In this document: in pieces, positions 44,396 through 53,953 of the stretch
Layout: the number at the start of each line of letters is the position of its first letter
How positions within the stretch are numbered: position 1 is the stretch's first letter
NCBI GenBank assembly: GCA_902567095.1
Contig: CACFLG010000001.1
Span: 61,994 to 125,993 of the forward strand
Source of the DNA: an uncultured OM182 clade bacterium
Lineage (GTDB): Bacteria; Pseudomonadota; Gammaproteobacteria; Pseudomonadales; Azotimanducaceae
Direction: 5' to 3'
Length of the DNA: 64,000 bases
Made by a program: the position numbers and the translations under genes
The notes under the pieces: model-generated
Databases searched by the model: none
Told to the model about the DNA's origin: nothing
What the model saw: only the letters and a program-made list of their open reading frames with translations

Positions 44396-45805
44396 TTGTC
44401 CTGTATAAGAAAAGCATGCCTATTGAAGGCTTCTGCGTTAAGCGAGGATAAAGTAAAAAAGGATAATCCTTTGAATGATAATGTAAGGTTTGAATATACG
44501 CCCACAGATAAGGCCCCAGTGCCTGAGCTGGGCACGAATAGAATCCCCGTGGATCGTTACACTGATCCAAAATATATAAGCTTAGAAGACGAGAAGATCT
44601 GGTCAAAGACCTGGCTGCTTGCTGGCGTAGAAAGCGACTTACAAGAAACTGGGAGTTACTTTGTTTTTGAGAATCTCAGGGAGTCTTTTCTTATCACTAG
44701 AGCAGCGGATGGTGGCCTTCGAGCCTTTTATAATGTTTGTCAGCACAGAGGGAACCGTTTGAAAACAGCCGGTTGCGGGCATGCAACGCAACTTACCTGC
44801 GCTTTTCACAGATGGTCTTGGAATCTGGATGGTTCGCTCCGCTACGTGCCCGAAGCCGATGATTTTCCCCAGGGCACCCCAGCGTCTGAACTCGGTCTGG
44901 TGTCTGTCAAATGCGATACCTGGGGAGGTTTTGTTTGGATTTCAATGGATCCCGACATTGAGCCGCTAGAAGAATATCTCGGCGTGGTTCCAAAGCATTT
45001 AGCCCCCTATGAGTTTGAGGAAATGGTCTTAGTTTCTGATGAGACTATCGAATGGAACTGCAACTGGAAAACCTCAGTGGATATTTTCTCAGAGACTTAT
45101 CATGTGCGCGGGGTTCATCCGGAATCAGAATTTATTGCTGATGACGTTAACGTACAGATGGATGTTTATGGCCGGCACTCGCGTTTTATTGCGCCCATGT
45201 ATATTCCTAGTCCCAGAAAGATTGATGAGACTAAGTCTTTAAACGAGGTAATGAATGACTACCTAAAATCCGAGGGTTTTCCTGTTCAGGATTTTAAAGG
45301 TGATGTGACCACTTTAAGAAGTGCGGTTGCTTCCCATAAACGAAAAATGTCAGAGGAGACTGGCCTTGATTTCTCTCAACTAACCGACGATCAATTGACG
45401 GCCGATTACCATTACAACGTCTTTCCGAACATAACATTTAATCTCTTTGGCGAGCAAATGTGGATGTTCAGACATCGACCTCATCCAACGGATACCGATA
45501 AGATGTACTTTGATCGCATGATTTTCAATCGTGTTCCGAAAGGAGAGACGAAAGCTGATTCAAACGCTGGAGCGGTTGATCTTTTTGTTGAATTAGGAGA
45601 TCAAGTGCTAGAGGGTCGGCCGGAACATTCGTTTTATCGTCACGGGGACAGATCATCCGGTTTGCTTTTAGATCAAGATGCGTCATGCCTCCAGGGGGTG
45701 CAGGAGGGTCTTCACTCAAGAGGTATGAGAGGACTTTGGATATCTAATCATGAGATTAGAATAAGAAATTTTCATCATTGGTGGGAAAAATATATCGGTC
45801 GCTAA
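44396..45805 (+). CDS. Rieske [2Fe-2S] ring-hydroxylating oxygenase, alpha subunit
   Basis: 'CQHRGNRLKTAGCGHATQLTCAFHRWSWN'; 'CNWKTSVDIFSETYHVRGVHPE'. Exact start uncertain. Confidence 0.92.
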   Translation: MSCIRKACLLKASALSEDKVKKDNPLNDNVRFEYTPTDKAPVPELGTNRIPVDRYTDPKYISLEDEKIWSKTWLLAGVESDLQETGSYFVFENLRESFLITRAADGGLRAFYNVCQHRGNRLKTAGCGHATQLTCAFHRWSWNLDGSLRYVPEADDFPQGTPASELGLVSVKCDTWGGFVWISMDPDIEPLEEYLGVVPKHLAPYEFEEMVLVSDETIEWNCNWKTSVDIFSETYHVRGVHPESEFIADDVNVQMDVYGRHSRFIAPMYIPSPRKIDETKSLNEVMNDYLKSEGFPVQDFKGDVTTLRSAVASHKRKMSEETGLDFSQLTDDQLTADYHYNVFPNITFNLFGEQMWMFRHRPHPTDTDKMYFDRMIFNRVPKGETKADSNAGAVDLFVELGDQVLEGRPEHSFYRHGDRSSGLLLDQDASCLQGVQEGLHSRGMRGLWISNHEIRIRNFHHWWEKYIGR

Positions 45806-45820
45806 GACTGGTTCAATTCT

Positions 45821-46546
45821 ATGATTCAATCTTTCGGAAGGCTTCTAAAAGCGGAATGGCGCCTTTATCTGCACAATAAGATGAATAAGCGTGGGGTCGT
45901 CGATCCCATTGCGCAAACGTTTCACGTTGTGCCCAACGTCTTTGCTGACTCTATGTTAAAGGAGCTGCTCGCAGAGCTAGGCCAGCTAAAAAGCTGTTGG
46001 GTTCGAGGTGATAATGAGTGGCGGCGAGGTTTTGCTATTGGGGGGCATGAATTAAAGGAGTTCATCAAAGGGGAGTGGTTAGATTATTTGAATTCAAGCG
46101 ATTTTAAGTCGAGAGTCCAGGAAGCGACGGGCATTCCGTCCCTCGAGTATGTATCAGTTAAGGATACTAATCGGATTAGTCTTTTACTTTATAAAGGAGT
46201 TGACGGTGGGGATGGTATCGACTGGCACGTGGACGGGAGCATTTATTTGGGAAAACGTTGGGCCGGTATTATTACACTGGTCGAGAAAACGGGCGAAGAT
46301 TCCGCGAAGTTAGAATTAGAGCAAAATGGTTCTGTGGCCACGTTTCCGAAGAAAGAATTGACGAACGCCTTAGTACTTTTTAGAGGTGATCATATTAGGC
46401 ATCGGGTTCGGCCGATGCTTGATGGTGAAGAACGAATCGTAATAAGCCTTCTTTTTTCTGACTGGCCTCGAATGACACTTAATCCATTTCTTAGGCTTTA
46501 TCAATCGAAAGTCAATAAAGCTTTTTACAATAATCCAAGGCTGTAG
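45821..46546 (+). CDS. 2OG-Fe(II) oxygenase-like (prolyl 4-hydroxylase type) protein
   Basis: 'GIDWHVDGSIYLGKRWAGIITL' HxD and 'HRVRPMLDGEERIVISLLF' distal His/Arg. Confidence 0.75.
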   Translation: MIQSFGRLLKAEWRLYLHNKMNKRGVVDPIAQTFHVVPNVFADSMLKELLAELGQLKSCWVRGDNEWRRGFAIGGHELKEFIKGEWLDYLNSSDFKSRVQEATGIPSLEYVSVKDTNRISLLLYKGVDGGDGIDWHVDGSIYLGKRWAGIITLVEKTGEDSAKLELEQNGSVATFPKKELTNALVLFRGDHIRHRVRPMLDGEERIVISLLFSDWPRMTLNPFLRLYQSKVNKAFYNNPRL

Positions 46547-46626
46547 TCGTCGGAAGGTATCAGCCCCGCTGATATGGGCGCCAGATCAAGGTAAGTCGAC
46601 CGAGACCGCAAAAAAACAATAGATCT

Positions 46627-47865
46627 CTATGTAACTGAGCGCGCTTGCTTGTATGCACCCAATGATGGAATTGAGGCAACTGCAACGGTTGCGATTACCA
46701 CAAAAGATAACAAGAGAACGCTATTCGTTGAGAAAATGTTTGCTTCGACGTAAAGACCAAAGTTGGCGGAAAGCTTCTCTTTTGTCGCACCAAGACATAG
46801 CAGTAAACACGCGGATCCAATTAGGATACTAAAGCCGCAGATGATAAGCGCCTCTAACTGAATCAAAACGAATAGAAAGCCCGGTGACGCTCCAATTGCT
46901 CTAAATAGCTTGATCTCTTGCTCCCGCTCTCTCATAGATGCTAAGAGCATCGCTGCAAGACCCAGCAATGCTGAGAACAATATCAGATAGGAGATGAGCT
47001 GAAGAACACCCTCTAAAATATTGATCATCTCCCAAAGCTCAGCTAACGCAACACCAGGGAGGATCGCCAGTAGCGGCTCTTGGGAGAATTCATTTATTTC
47101 TCTCTGTACCTCGAAGGTAGTCATCCTGGATTTTAGTCCTAGGATAAAAGCTGTAATACTTTTTATAGCGAGATCTTCTTTCACAAGCGAGTTCACTTCC
47201 GGCCCCGACTTTCGAGATCCAGGTTGCCAGTCTAAGTGAATAGCTTCAATGCCCTGAAGGCTTACATGGAGAGTTTGATCAACAGGCGTTCCGGTCGGGG
47301 CAAGGATCCCAGAGATTCGAAATGGTTTGTCATCATGCATGCTGAAGCTGGTTTTTCCAATCCCGTGAGCTAGCGTTATCTGATCACCAATTCCATAGCC
47401 AAGATTTTTTGCTACTTGAGAACCTAAAACCACATCGAAAAGATCATGGAAAGGTTCCCCGTTTGCAAATTTCAGATTTCTTTTTTTCCCATAACTGTAG
47501 TGCTCAAAATAGCTGAGGGTTGTTCCCATGACACGATATCCCTTGTGGCTGTCTCCCAATGAGATCGGAATTGCCCATTTAACTCTGTCATCTGCAGTAA
47601 TATCCGAATACGATTCCCAAGATACATTGTTAGTTGCCGAACCTATTCTAAAAACCGAATACAGGAGAAGGTTTGCCGAGCCAGTCCTGGCTCCGACAAT
47701 AAGGTCTGCACCTGAGACGGTGTTGTAAAAGCTTTCTTTGGCTTGGGTCCGAATATGCTCTACCCCCAATATTACAAAGATACTTACGGTCATTGCTAAA
47801 CACGTCAAGACAACTGATCCTCGACGACTAATGAGGCTTTTGAAAGCGAGCCCGAGGAAAACCAT
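46627..47865 (-). CDS. ABC transporter permease (FtsX/MacB type), Zrg-like zinc system component
   Basis: 'RRGSVVLTCLAMTVSIFVILGVEHIR', C-terminal 'LLGLAAMLLASMREREQEIKLFRAIGA'; adjacent to ATPase, DUF3299 and DUF2796. Confidence 0.85.
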   Translation of the reverse strand: MVFLGLAFKSLISRRGSVVLTCLAMTVSIFVILGVEHIRTQAKESFYNTVSGADLIVGARTGSANLLLYSVFRIGSATNNVSWESYSDITADDRVKWAIPISLGDSHKGYRVMGTTLSYFEHYSYGKKRNLKFANGEPFHDLFDVVLGSQVAKNLGYGIGDQITLAHGIGKTSFSMHDDKPFRISGILAPTGTPVDQTLHVSLQGIEAIHLDWQPGSRKSGPEVNSLVKEDLAIKSITAFILGLKSRMTTFEVQREINEFSQEPLLAILPGVALAELWEMINILEGVLQLISYLILFSALLGLAAMLLASMREREQEIKLFRAIGASPGFLFVLIQLEALIICGFSILIGSACLLLCLGATKEKLSANFGLYVEANIFSTNSVLLLSFVVIATVAVASIPSLGAYKQARSVT

Positions 47866-48542
47866 CAGTTTGTTTTTCCCTGATTTATACCAGCCAATGC
47901 TTCGGCTCGATTAAAATGCGGGCGCAGAGATAGGTCGTGGCTGACAAAGAGCAGCGTCGTGTCTTGCTCATTAATGAGATCTAACAGCACTGACATAAAT
48001 TGATTCCTGTTTTCTTCATCGAGAGACGAGGTGGGTTCGTCCGCTATCAGGAGTCCCGGCTTCTTAATCAGAGATCTTGCTATAGCAACTCTTTGTTGCT
48101 GCCCTATGCTCAATTTTCTTATAGGCTTGGCGCAGTCTGATTTGCTGAGGTTCAGTTCACTGAGGAGATTTTCTATTTTTTGCTTAGATCCTTTGGGCTT
48201 GGCATCTTGGGAGAAATAAAGCGATAGATCTACATTCTCATAGGCGTTCAAAAAAGGGAAAAGGTTGAAGCTTTGAAAAACATAGCCTACGTTGTTCGCT
48301 CGAAATCGGTCTCGTTCGCGTTCGTTCATTTTATCTAAGCGCTCTCCCATTACCTCTAGCTTGCCTTCAGAAGACCGGAGGATGCCACTAATTAGGTTTA
48401 GAAGAGTTGACTTCCCTCCACCCGATGGCCCGTGCAAAAGCACTTTTTCTCCTTTAGCAATATTCCATCGGGGGATATCTAGTAAAGTTTCGTTGCCTTT
48501 TTTATCGTAGGCATAACGCAGGTTTTCGATGTTTACTGTCAT
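47865..48542 (-). CDS. ABC transporter ATP-binding protein
   Basis: Walker A GPSGGGKST, signature 'LSIGQQQRVAIARSL', Walker B 'LLIADEPTSSLD'; start MTVNIENLRYAY preferred. Confidence 0.93.
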   Translation of the reverse strand: MTVNIENLRYAYDKKGNETLLDIPRWNIAKGEKVLLHGPSGGGKSTLLNLISGILRSSEGKLEVMGERLDKMNERERDRFRANNVGYVFQSFNLFPFLNAYENVDLSLYFSQDAKPKGSKQKIENLLSELNLSKSDCAKPIRKLSIGQQQRVAIARSLIKKPGLLIADEPTSSLDEENRNQFMSVLLDLINEQDTTLLFVSHDLSLRPHFNRAEALAGINQGKTN

Positions 48543-48580
48543 TTTTTTAAAGATCAGCCTTAAAAGACTAGTGACTTTAA

Positions 48581-48596
48581 TATGATATACTGTTTT
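48581..48596 (-). promoter_or_regulatory. Weak candidate Zur-like site between the divergent ABC ATPase and DUF3299 genes
   Basis: Reverse complement AAAACAGTATATCATA shares TATATCATA with GAGATGTTATATCATA at 50240-50255. Confidence 0.35.
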
Positions 48597-48632
48597 GAAG
48601 GAGTAGCTCAATTTTCAATTCGGCGAAAGAAG

Positions 48633-49307
48633 TTGAACACCAAAATCGATCTAAAAGCTTTAACGTTAGCGACGGGAATTTTTTTATCGGCCTGCGGGGC
48701 AGAAAAGGGCAATGAAGTCGCTTCCGTAAAACCCCACGAGGGGTTTGTTCCTGGAATTTCAGTCGAGAAACCTGAAACTAGCGGCTCGAGTGAAGTCTTC
48801 GATAATGAGGAGACGGAACTTGGGTACTCATCTATTGGTTGGGATGATCTTATTCCAAAAGAGGAATTGGAAATTCTCTTGAACCCGCCTGAATACTTAA
48901 ATGATATTGTCGAAGGTTCTGATCAAGATGTGCTTGGCAAATCTAGCGGCGGTGCTGGAACACTGGCCGCTGATGACATGTATCAGCAAGCGCTTAACTC
49001 AGTAAATGTCAGAAAAGAAATTGACGGTCAAGCCGTCCGAGTTCCAGGATTTGTTGTGCCGCTCGAATTCGATGACAATCAAGTCATCACACAATTTTTT
49101 TTGGTTCCATACTTCGGCGCCTGTATTCACATGCCGCCACCTCCACCTAATCAGATTATTTTAGTGAATTACTCGACAGGGCTTGAGATGGATGCTCTTT
49201 ACGATCCTATCTGGGTTTCCGGGATGCTTAAAGTTTCTATGACTGAAAATAATTTAGGAAGGTCTGCGTATTCAATGGATATGCACATCTTTGAGCCCTA
49301 CATTTAG
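48633..49307 (+). CDS. DUF3299 lipoprotein
   Basis: Lipobox-like 'GIFLSACGAE'; 'VRVPGFVVPLEFDDNQVITQFFLVPYFGACIHMPPPPPNQIILV'. Start codon (TTG) approximate. Confidence 0.85.
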   Translation: MNTKIDLKALTLATGIFLSACGAEKGNEVASVKPHEGFVPGISVEKPETSGSSEVFDNEETELGYSSIGWDDLIPKEELEILLNPPEYLNDIVEGSDQDVLGKSSGGAGTLAADDMYQQALNSVNVRKEIDGQAVRVPGFVVPLEFDDNQVITQFFLVPYFGACIHMPPPPPNQIILVNYSTGLEMDALYDPIWVSGMLKVSMTENNLGRSAYSMDMHIFEPYI

Positions 49308-49401
49308 TTCATATTGCATCAATGGATCTAATTTGGCTTCCTAGCTTTTTTTGTAAGACTTTTCCCGCCAAATTTTTTCAAACTGCGCTGAGCTTATATG
49401 T

Positions 49402-50208
49402 CTAATTCAGATCTAGGCGTCTGTTTGACGCGGTAAGCTGCATAGCACCTTGCCCTGTTTCACCAACCCAAAGCGCTTTAACTTTTTCTAATCCTGAGAA
49501 CAAACGGAAAAAATTTATTTCAATGTAGCTTAAATCGCTATTGTTTTCACAAGAGAAGCTATAACGAGCAATGATATCTGCGTGGCTCGTTTCGGTTTCG
49601 TGTTCGTGAGCATGCTCATCCTCATGTTGATGCTCCGCTTCATGGTCATGCTCCGCTTCATGGTCATGCTCCGCTTCATGGTCATGCTCCGCTTCATGGT
49701 CATGTTCCGCTTCATGGTCATGCTCGTCTTCCTCATTGCTGACAGACGAGACATCAATTTGGGTTGCTTCTGGGGAACAAGCGCTCCCTCCAAAAGCTAT
49801 TAGCCGAGTGGGTGATTCCAGCAATGCTATGGCGTTTTTCACTACCTTTTTTTCTTGGAGGCTCGATGCCTTATGCTCGAACCCAACGAGATTGAAAGCG
49901 GGCGATTCGAATTCAATTTCTACTCGGTTGGCTTCAAGCAATATCTTCAACTCTGCTAGGCCATGCTGATGTGATTCCAACGTGCGATAGTCTTTAGTGG
50001 TAGACGTTTCAGCTACTAGCTTCGGGGAGAGTGCAAGAGCTAGGAATAGGCCCACACACGAAAAAAAACGTCTGCTTTCAATCCGAAACCGGGGATACGC
50101 GCACATTTTTTGCTCTCTCTTTTGCCGCGTTGCTCCTATCGTGAAGAGGTTCCAAACAGGCGCTAATTTAGCGGCGAGTAGAAAAAAGAAACATTGATTC
50201 AAGTGCAT
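49402..50208 (-). CDS. DUF2796/ZrgA-like His-rich zinc-binding protein
   Basis: 'ESHQHGLAELKILLEANRVEIEFESPAFNLVGFEH', (EHDHEA)n tract, 'ARYSFSC'. Confidence 0.9.
   Translation of the reverse strand: MHLNQCFFFLLAAKLAPVWNLFTIGATRQKREQKMCAYPRFRIESRRFFSCVGLFLALALSPKLVAETSTTKDYRTLESHQHGLAELKILLEANRVEIEFESPAFNLVGFEHKASSLQEKKVVKNAIALLESPTRLIAFGGSACSPEATQIDVSSVSNEEDEHDHEAEHDHEAEHDHEAEHDHEAEHDHEAEHQHEDEHAHEHETETSHADIIARYSFSCENNSDLSYIEINFFRLFSGLEKVKALWVGETGQGAMQLTASNRRLDLN
49631..49720 (-). repeat. 18-bp tandem repeat x5 coding the EHDHEA metal-binding tract
   Basis: TGCTCCGCTTCATGGTCA repeated five times, one unit with a single C->T change. Confidence 0.95.
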
Positions 50209-50239
50209 GTTATGAGCTAATCTCTCGGTTGTTAAGACT

Positions 50240-50255
50240 GAGATGTTATATCATA
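50240..50255 (+). promoter_or_regulatory. Putative Zur box between divergent DUF2796 and zur genes
   Basis: GAGATGTTATATCATA; left half resembles the gammaproteobacterial Zur motif and matches the 55861-55876 site at 14 of 16 positions. Confidence 0.6.
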
Positions 50256-50271
50256 AAAGAGAAAACGGTTC

Positions 50272-50739
50272 ATGAATAGACGTTCGCCCCCTGACATCGC
50301 AAGTTCTCTCAGTCACGCTGAAAGCCTTTGCGCAGATCGCGGGGTGAAGTTCACCGAAAAACGAAAGCAGGTTCTGACAGGGCTTTTGGAAAGCAAGAAA
50401 GCACTATCCGCGTACGAGTTGACTGATTATGTTCGAGACAAGTTTAATTCCCAGCTTCCTGCTATGTCGGTTTATAGAATCCTTGATTTTCTAGAAGAAG
50501 TGGACCTCGTCCATCGTCTTGACTCGGCCCAAAAGTACGTGGCCTGCTCTCACATTGCCTGCAATCATGAGCACGAGTTATCGCAGTTCCTTATTTGCAG
50601 AAGCTGTTATTTAGTTGAAGAAATAAGTTTAGGGAAGAGTCTCATGAGTGCTTTGAAGCGGAGTGCAGAAAAAGCGGGATTTAGATTGACTAATCAGGAA
50701 TTAGAGTTCGATTCATTATGCGGGAATTGCAGTGAGTAG
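50272..50739 (+). CDS. zur: Fur family regulator, Zur-like
   Basis: 'CADRGVKFTEKRKQVLTGLLESKKALSAYEL', 'ICRSCYLVEEI', 'LCGNC' zinc sites; zinc gene neighbourhood. Confidence 0.88.
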   Translation: MNRRSPPDIASSLSHAESLCADRGVKFTEKRKQVLTGLLESKKALSAYELTDYVRDKFNSQLPAMSVYRILDFLEEVDLVHRLDSAQKYVACSHIACNHEHELSQFLICRSCYLVEEISLGKSLMSALKRSAEKAGFRLTNQELEFDSLCGNCSE

Positions 50740-51166
50740 CCAGTCAGAGGAAGCGAAGTTAGAGAAAAATACTGGGTTTCTAGACAGCGCTGCTATTGGT
50801 TTGTCTGCACTCTGCGCGATTCATTGCTTGGCACTCCCAATTGCGTTAACAATGCTGCCCGTCATTGCAACGATGCCTCTAGGAGACGAGAGTTTTCACA
50901 AAGCACTTCTCTTCTTGGTAATTCCTTTAAGTAGCGTTGGTCTAACGCTCGGTTGCAGGCGGCATCGGCAGTGGTTAGTAATGTTTTGGGGAGTTAGCGG
51001 TCTCCTTGTAATGACATTTGCAGCTCTTTTCGGACACGATTTGTTTGGCGAAGCCTTAGAGAAAGTTGCTACTTTGTTTGGTGCTTGTCTTGTCGCTGGC
51101 AGTCATACAGTAAACTTCAAACGCTGCCGCATTTCTGAATGCGAGCAACCCAGAGACTGTGGCTGA
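50732..51166 (+). CDS. MerC-domain membrane protein
   Basis: 'SALCAIHCLALPIALTMLPVI' and multiple hydrophobic segments. Confidence 0.82.
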   Translation: MSSQSEEAKLEKNTGFLDSAAIGLSALCAIHCLALPIALTMLPVIATMPLGDESFHKALLFLVIPLSSVGLTLGCRRHRQWLVMFWGVSGLLVMTFAALFGHDLFGEALEKVATLFGACLVAGSHTVNFKRCRISECEQPRDCG

Positions 51167-52178
51167 GGCGTCAGCCTTGAGCGTAAAAACTAATATTATT
51201 ACTGGTTTCCTCGGCGCAGGTAAGTCGACAAATATTTTGAACGTATTGAGCCAAAAGCCAGAAAAAGAGCGCTGGGCATTGCTTGTGAATGAGTTCGGTG
51301 AGGTAGGCATAGATGGAGCAATGTTATCTCAGTCAGGAAGCCCCGATATATTTGTAAGAGAAGTTCCAGGAGGGTGCATGTGTTGCTCATCAGGGATTCC
51401 TCTGCACATGGCTCTAAATATGCTCCTGGCCAGGGCTAAACCCGATCGACTTATCATCGAGCCATCTGGTCTAGGTCATCCAAGAGAATTAATTGAAGCC
51501 CTTACAGACCAACATTACAGCTCTTTATTGAGTTTGGGAGCGACTATAACACTGATTGATGCCCGAAAAATATCCGACTCAAGCTACACTAAAAATCCGA
51601 TATTCAAGCAACAGGTTGAAGTTGCTGATGTCGTTTTTGCGAGCAAATCGGATTTGTATGAGGGAAACGAAATCGACCAACTAAAGAAATATCTCGACTC
51701 TCTTCGTTTAGTGAGACCTCCAAGAATTTTAGGAGCCCCGTCGAGCAGATTAAGTTTAGAGTGGTTAGAAGAAATCTCTCGTTATAACCCGACAGACAAC
51801 CCGGTAACCCATGAATTCGATTCGTTCAGCGAAAAGGGGGTTGAACATGCGGAAGAGGAGACAAAAACATTTCCCGCGGAGGGTTTTTTGCGTTTTAAGA
51901 ATCTCGGTAAGGAGTTTGAGTCATATGGATGGATCTTTAGGTCTTCTTTTGTGTTTGATGACCGGCTAATCGCGAGTTTGTTTGGGTCGGCAAGTGCAGA
52001 GCGAATAAAAGCTACTCTTCGCACCAATAACGGCTCTCAAGCTTATAATTTTTCGGGAGATGGGGTAGACCGGCTGAGTCTTAAGAATATAAAGGATAGT
52101 CGAATTGAAGTAATAGCCAAGTCGGGTTTTCCTGATCAGACGTTTGAGGAGGGCTTGCTTCACGCGATCTGCGTTTGA
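51159..52178 (+). CDS. COG0523/CobW family GTPase
   Basis: 'IITGFLGAGKSTNIL', 'VPGGCMCCSSGIPL', 'IIEPSGLGHP', 'SKSD'. Confidence 0.92.
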   Translation: MAEASALSVKTNIITGFLGAGKSTNILNVLSQKPEKERWALLVNEFGEVGIDGAMLSQSGSPDIFVREVPGGCMCCSSGIPLHMALNMLLARAKPDRLIIEPSGLGHPRELIEALTDQHYSSLLSLGATITLIDARKISDSSYTKNPIFKQQVEVADVVFASKSDLYEGNEIDQLKKYLDSLRLVRPPRILGAPSSRLSLEWLEEISRYNPTDNPVTHEFDSFSEKGVEHAEEETKTFPAEGFLRFKNLGKEFESYGWIFRSSFVFDDRLIASLFGSASAERIKATLRTNNGSQAYNFSGDGVDRLSLKNIKDSRIEVIAKSGFPDQTFEEGLLHAICV

Positions 52179-52217
52179 TAGGAACCAGTCGATAAATAAT
52201 AGAAAGTAGCTTCGTTT

Positions 52218-52391
52218 ATGGAAGACACAAAAAAGAGTTATGAAATTCAGGAGACAGAAACCTCCTGCTGCAGCGATTCGGATTGCTGTGCTCCTGTATT
52301 GCCTTTCAAACGCCGCTCGAAAAAAATTGGCAGAAACGACCCTTGTCCTTGCGACAGTGGGCGAAAATTTAAGATGTGCTGCGGCACCTAG
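52218..52391 (+). CDS. 57-aa Cys-rich protein with SEC-C zinc-binding motif, absent from the supplied ORF track
   Basis: Manual translation: [72 protein letters not shown] is the SEC-C pattern. Confidence 0.88.
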   Translation: MEDTKKSYEIQETETSCCSDSDCCAPVLPFKRRSKKIGRNDPCPCDSGRKFKMCCGT

Positions 52392-52704
52392 AAAAAGCAA
52401 CTTTCAGAAACCTATCTGGTTCTAAGTGATTGCTTGCCCTCATTCGCTTTTGCGACGAGCTTCTTACAAACTATCGGCCACTGCTTTCGTTTAAATACAA
52501 ACGAATCTTGGGGAATAAGGCGAGTTTTTTTCTTTAAAAAGGTGAGCGTCTCTGTGTCAAAACCTACAAGGCAGGGCTCTTGGTTTTGGATAACTCAAAG
52601 AAGCGTAACCCGGTTGTCACTGGGTTACGACTGATTATGGCTCTTTAAGTTTCGACTGAAATGTTCTTTATCAGTCAAACTTCATCTAAAAAATTTCTCT
52701 CTAT

Positions 52705-53844
52705 TTATCCTGAAAGCGCTTTGTCATAAAGATCTTCATAGTCTTCAACCGAAGCCGGTCTGGGGTTTGTGAAAGTGCAGATGTCTTTCGCCGCATGCTG
52801 AGCCAGATCAGGAATCGCATCTCTTTTAACTCCCATTTCCTCCAGATTTGCTGGAAGACCGAGATCGGAGTTTAAGGTTCGAATAGCTTCAGCGGGATCC
52901 GAGTCGTTACTAATTCCCATTGCAGAGTTTAGCCGAGCATACTTGTCACCTACGTGATCTCTATTGAAGTCCAAAATAGTGGGAAGGATTACCGCATTCA
53001 GCGTCCCGTGGTGAAGGCGCAGTGATTGGTCTGCGCCACAGGCGTGACTCATAGAGTGCACCGCCCCTAGGCCTTTGCTAAAGGCCATTGCGCCTTCACT
53101 TGCTGCCATCATCATATTCCACCGCGCATCGGCGTCTTGTCCATCTGCAACTGCTTTCAATAAATGTCCCTGTCCAACCGCTCTCTCGATGCCGTCACAT
53201 CCAACAGCTTCTGCTGGCGGATTGATGGCTGGGGAGAGCAGGGCTTCGATGCAGTGAGTCACTGCATCCATGCCTGTCGCTGCGGTTAAGCGAGCTGGTA
53301 AACCTAGGGTTAGCGAAGGGTCACAAATCGCGGTTTTCGGTATAAGATTTTGGCTGATCAGGATTAGTTTTTCGCCATTATTCATTATGATCACGGAGCC
53401 AGATGAAACCTCGCTTCCCGTCCCGGACGTTGTTGGTATTGCGATAAGAGGCGCTACTTGACCAATCTTTTCAATTCCTCCCAAACCAGCAGTGTACTCC
53501 AACAGGTCTCCCTCATGTGTCGCACCGAGCGCCACCGCTTTTGCTAGATCCATTGAAGACCCTCCACCAAAAGCAACGACCCCATCGCATTTTAGTTCTC
53601 GATAGAGAGCTAACGCTTCTTCTACGGCAACCTGAGTTGGGTTCTCGGGGGTCTTGTCAAAAATGGTAAGCGCGGCTTCATTGCTAAGCGTGTCTGTCAA
53701 TTTAGACACCATGCCAAGACTAACGAGTCCTTGGTCTGTGCATAACAACGGACGACGAATGCCGTGTTGGACCAGTACGGAACCGAGTTGTTGGCTCGCG
53801 CCGTGGTCGAAAATGGTCTGGTTCATGAATGTTAAGTTCGCCAA
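52705..53844 (-). CDS. Iron-containing alcohol dehydrogenase
   Basis: 'GVVAFGGGSSMDLAKAVAL', 'IPTTSGTGSEVSSGSVI', 'GMDAVTHCIEA', 'HSMSHACGADQSLRLHHGTLNAV'. Confidence 0.93.
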   Translation of the reverse strand: MANLTFMNQTIFDHGASQQLGSVLVQHGIRRPLLCTDQGLVSLGMVSKLTDTLSNEAALTIFDKTPENPTQVAVEEALALYRELKCDGVVAFGGGSSMDLAKAVALGATHEGDLLEYTAGLGGIEKIGQVAPLIAIPTTSGTGSEVSSGSVIIMNNGEKLILISQNLIPKTAICDPSLTLGLPARLTAATGMDAVTHCIEALLSPAINPPAEAVGCDGIERAVGQGHLLKAVADGQDADARWNMMMAASEGAMAFSKGLGAVHSMSHACGADQSLRLHHGTLNAVILPTILDFNRDHVGDKYARLNSAMGISNDSDPAEAIRTLNSDLGLPANLEEMGVKRDAIPDLAQHAAKDICTFTNPRPASVEDYEDLYDKALSG

Positions 53845-53953
53845 GATCTTCCCCCTTTAAGTAGATACTTCTTTATCCTACTGATATTTCTCTATACAAA
53901 CTAGTTGGGTGGAAAATTGTTTTATTAAAAATATAGAAAAATTTCGAAACACA

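Noticed and set aside
46558-46580. ATCAGC-CCC-GCTGAT hairpin as terminator
   Set aside because: No T-tract follows on either strand; too weak to call.
49530-49803. Repetitive ORFs (MTMKRS..., MVMLRF...) around the 18-bp repeat
   Set aside because: Alternate-frame and antisense readings of the EHDHEA tandem repeat, not independent genes.
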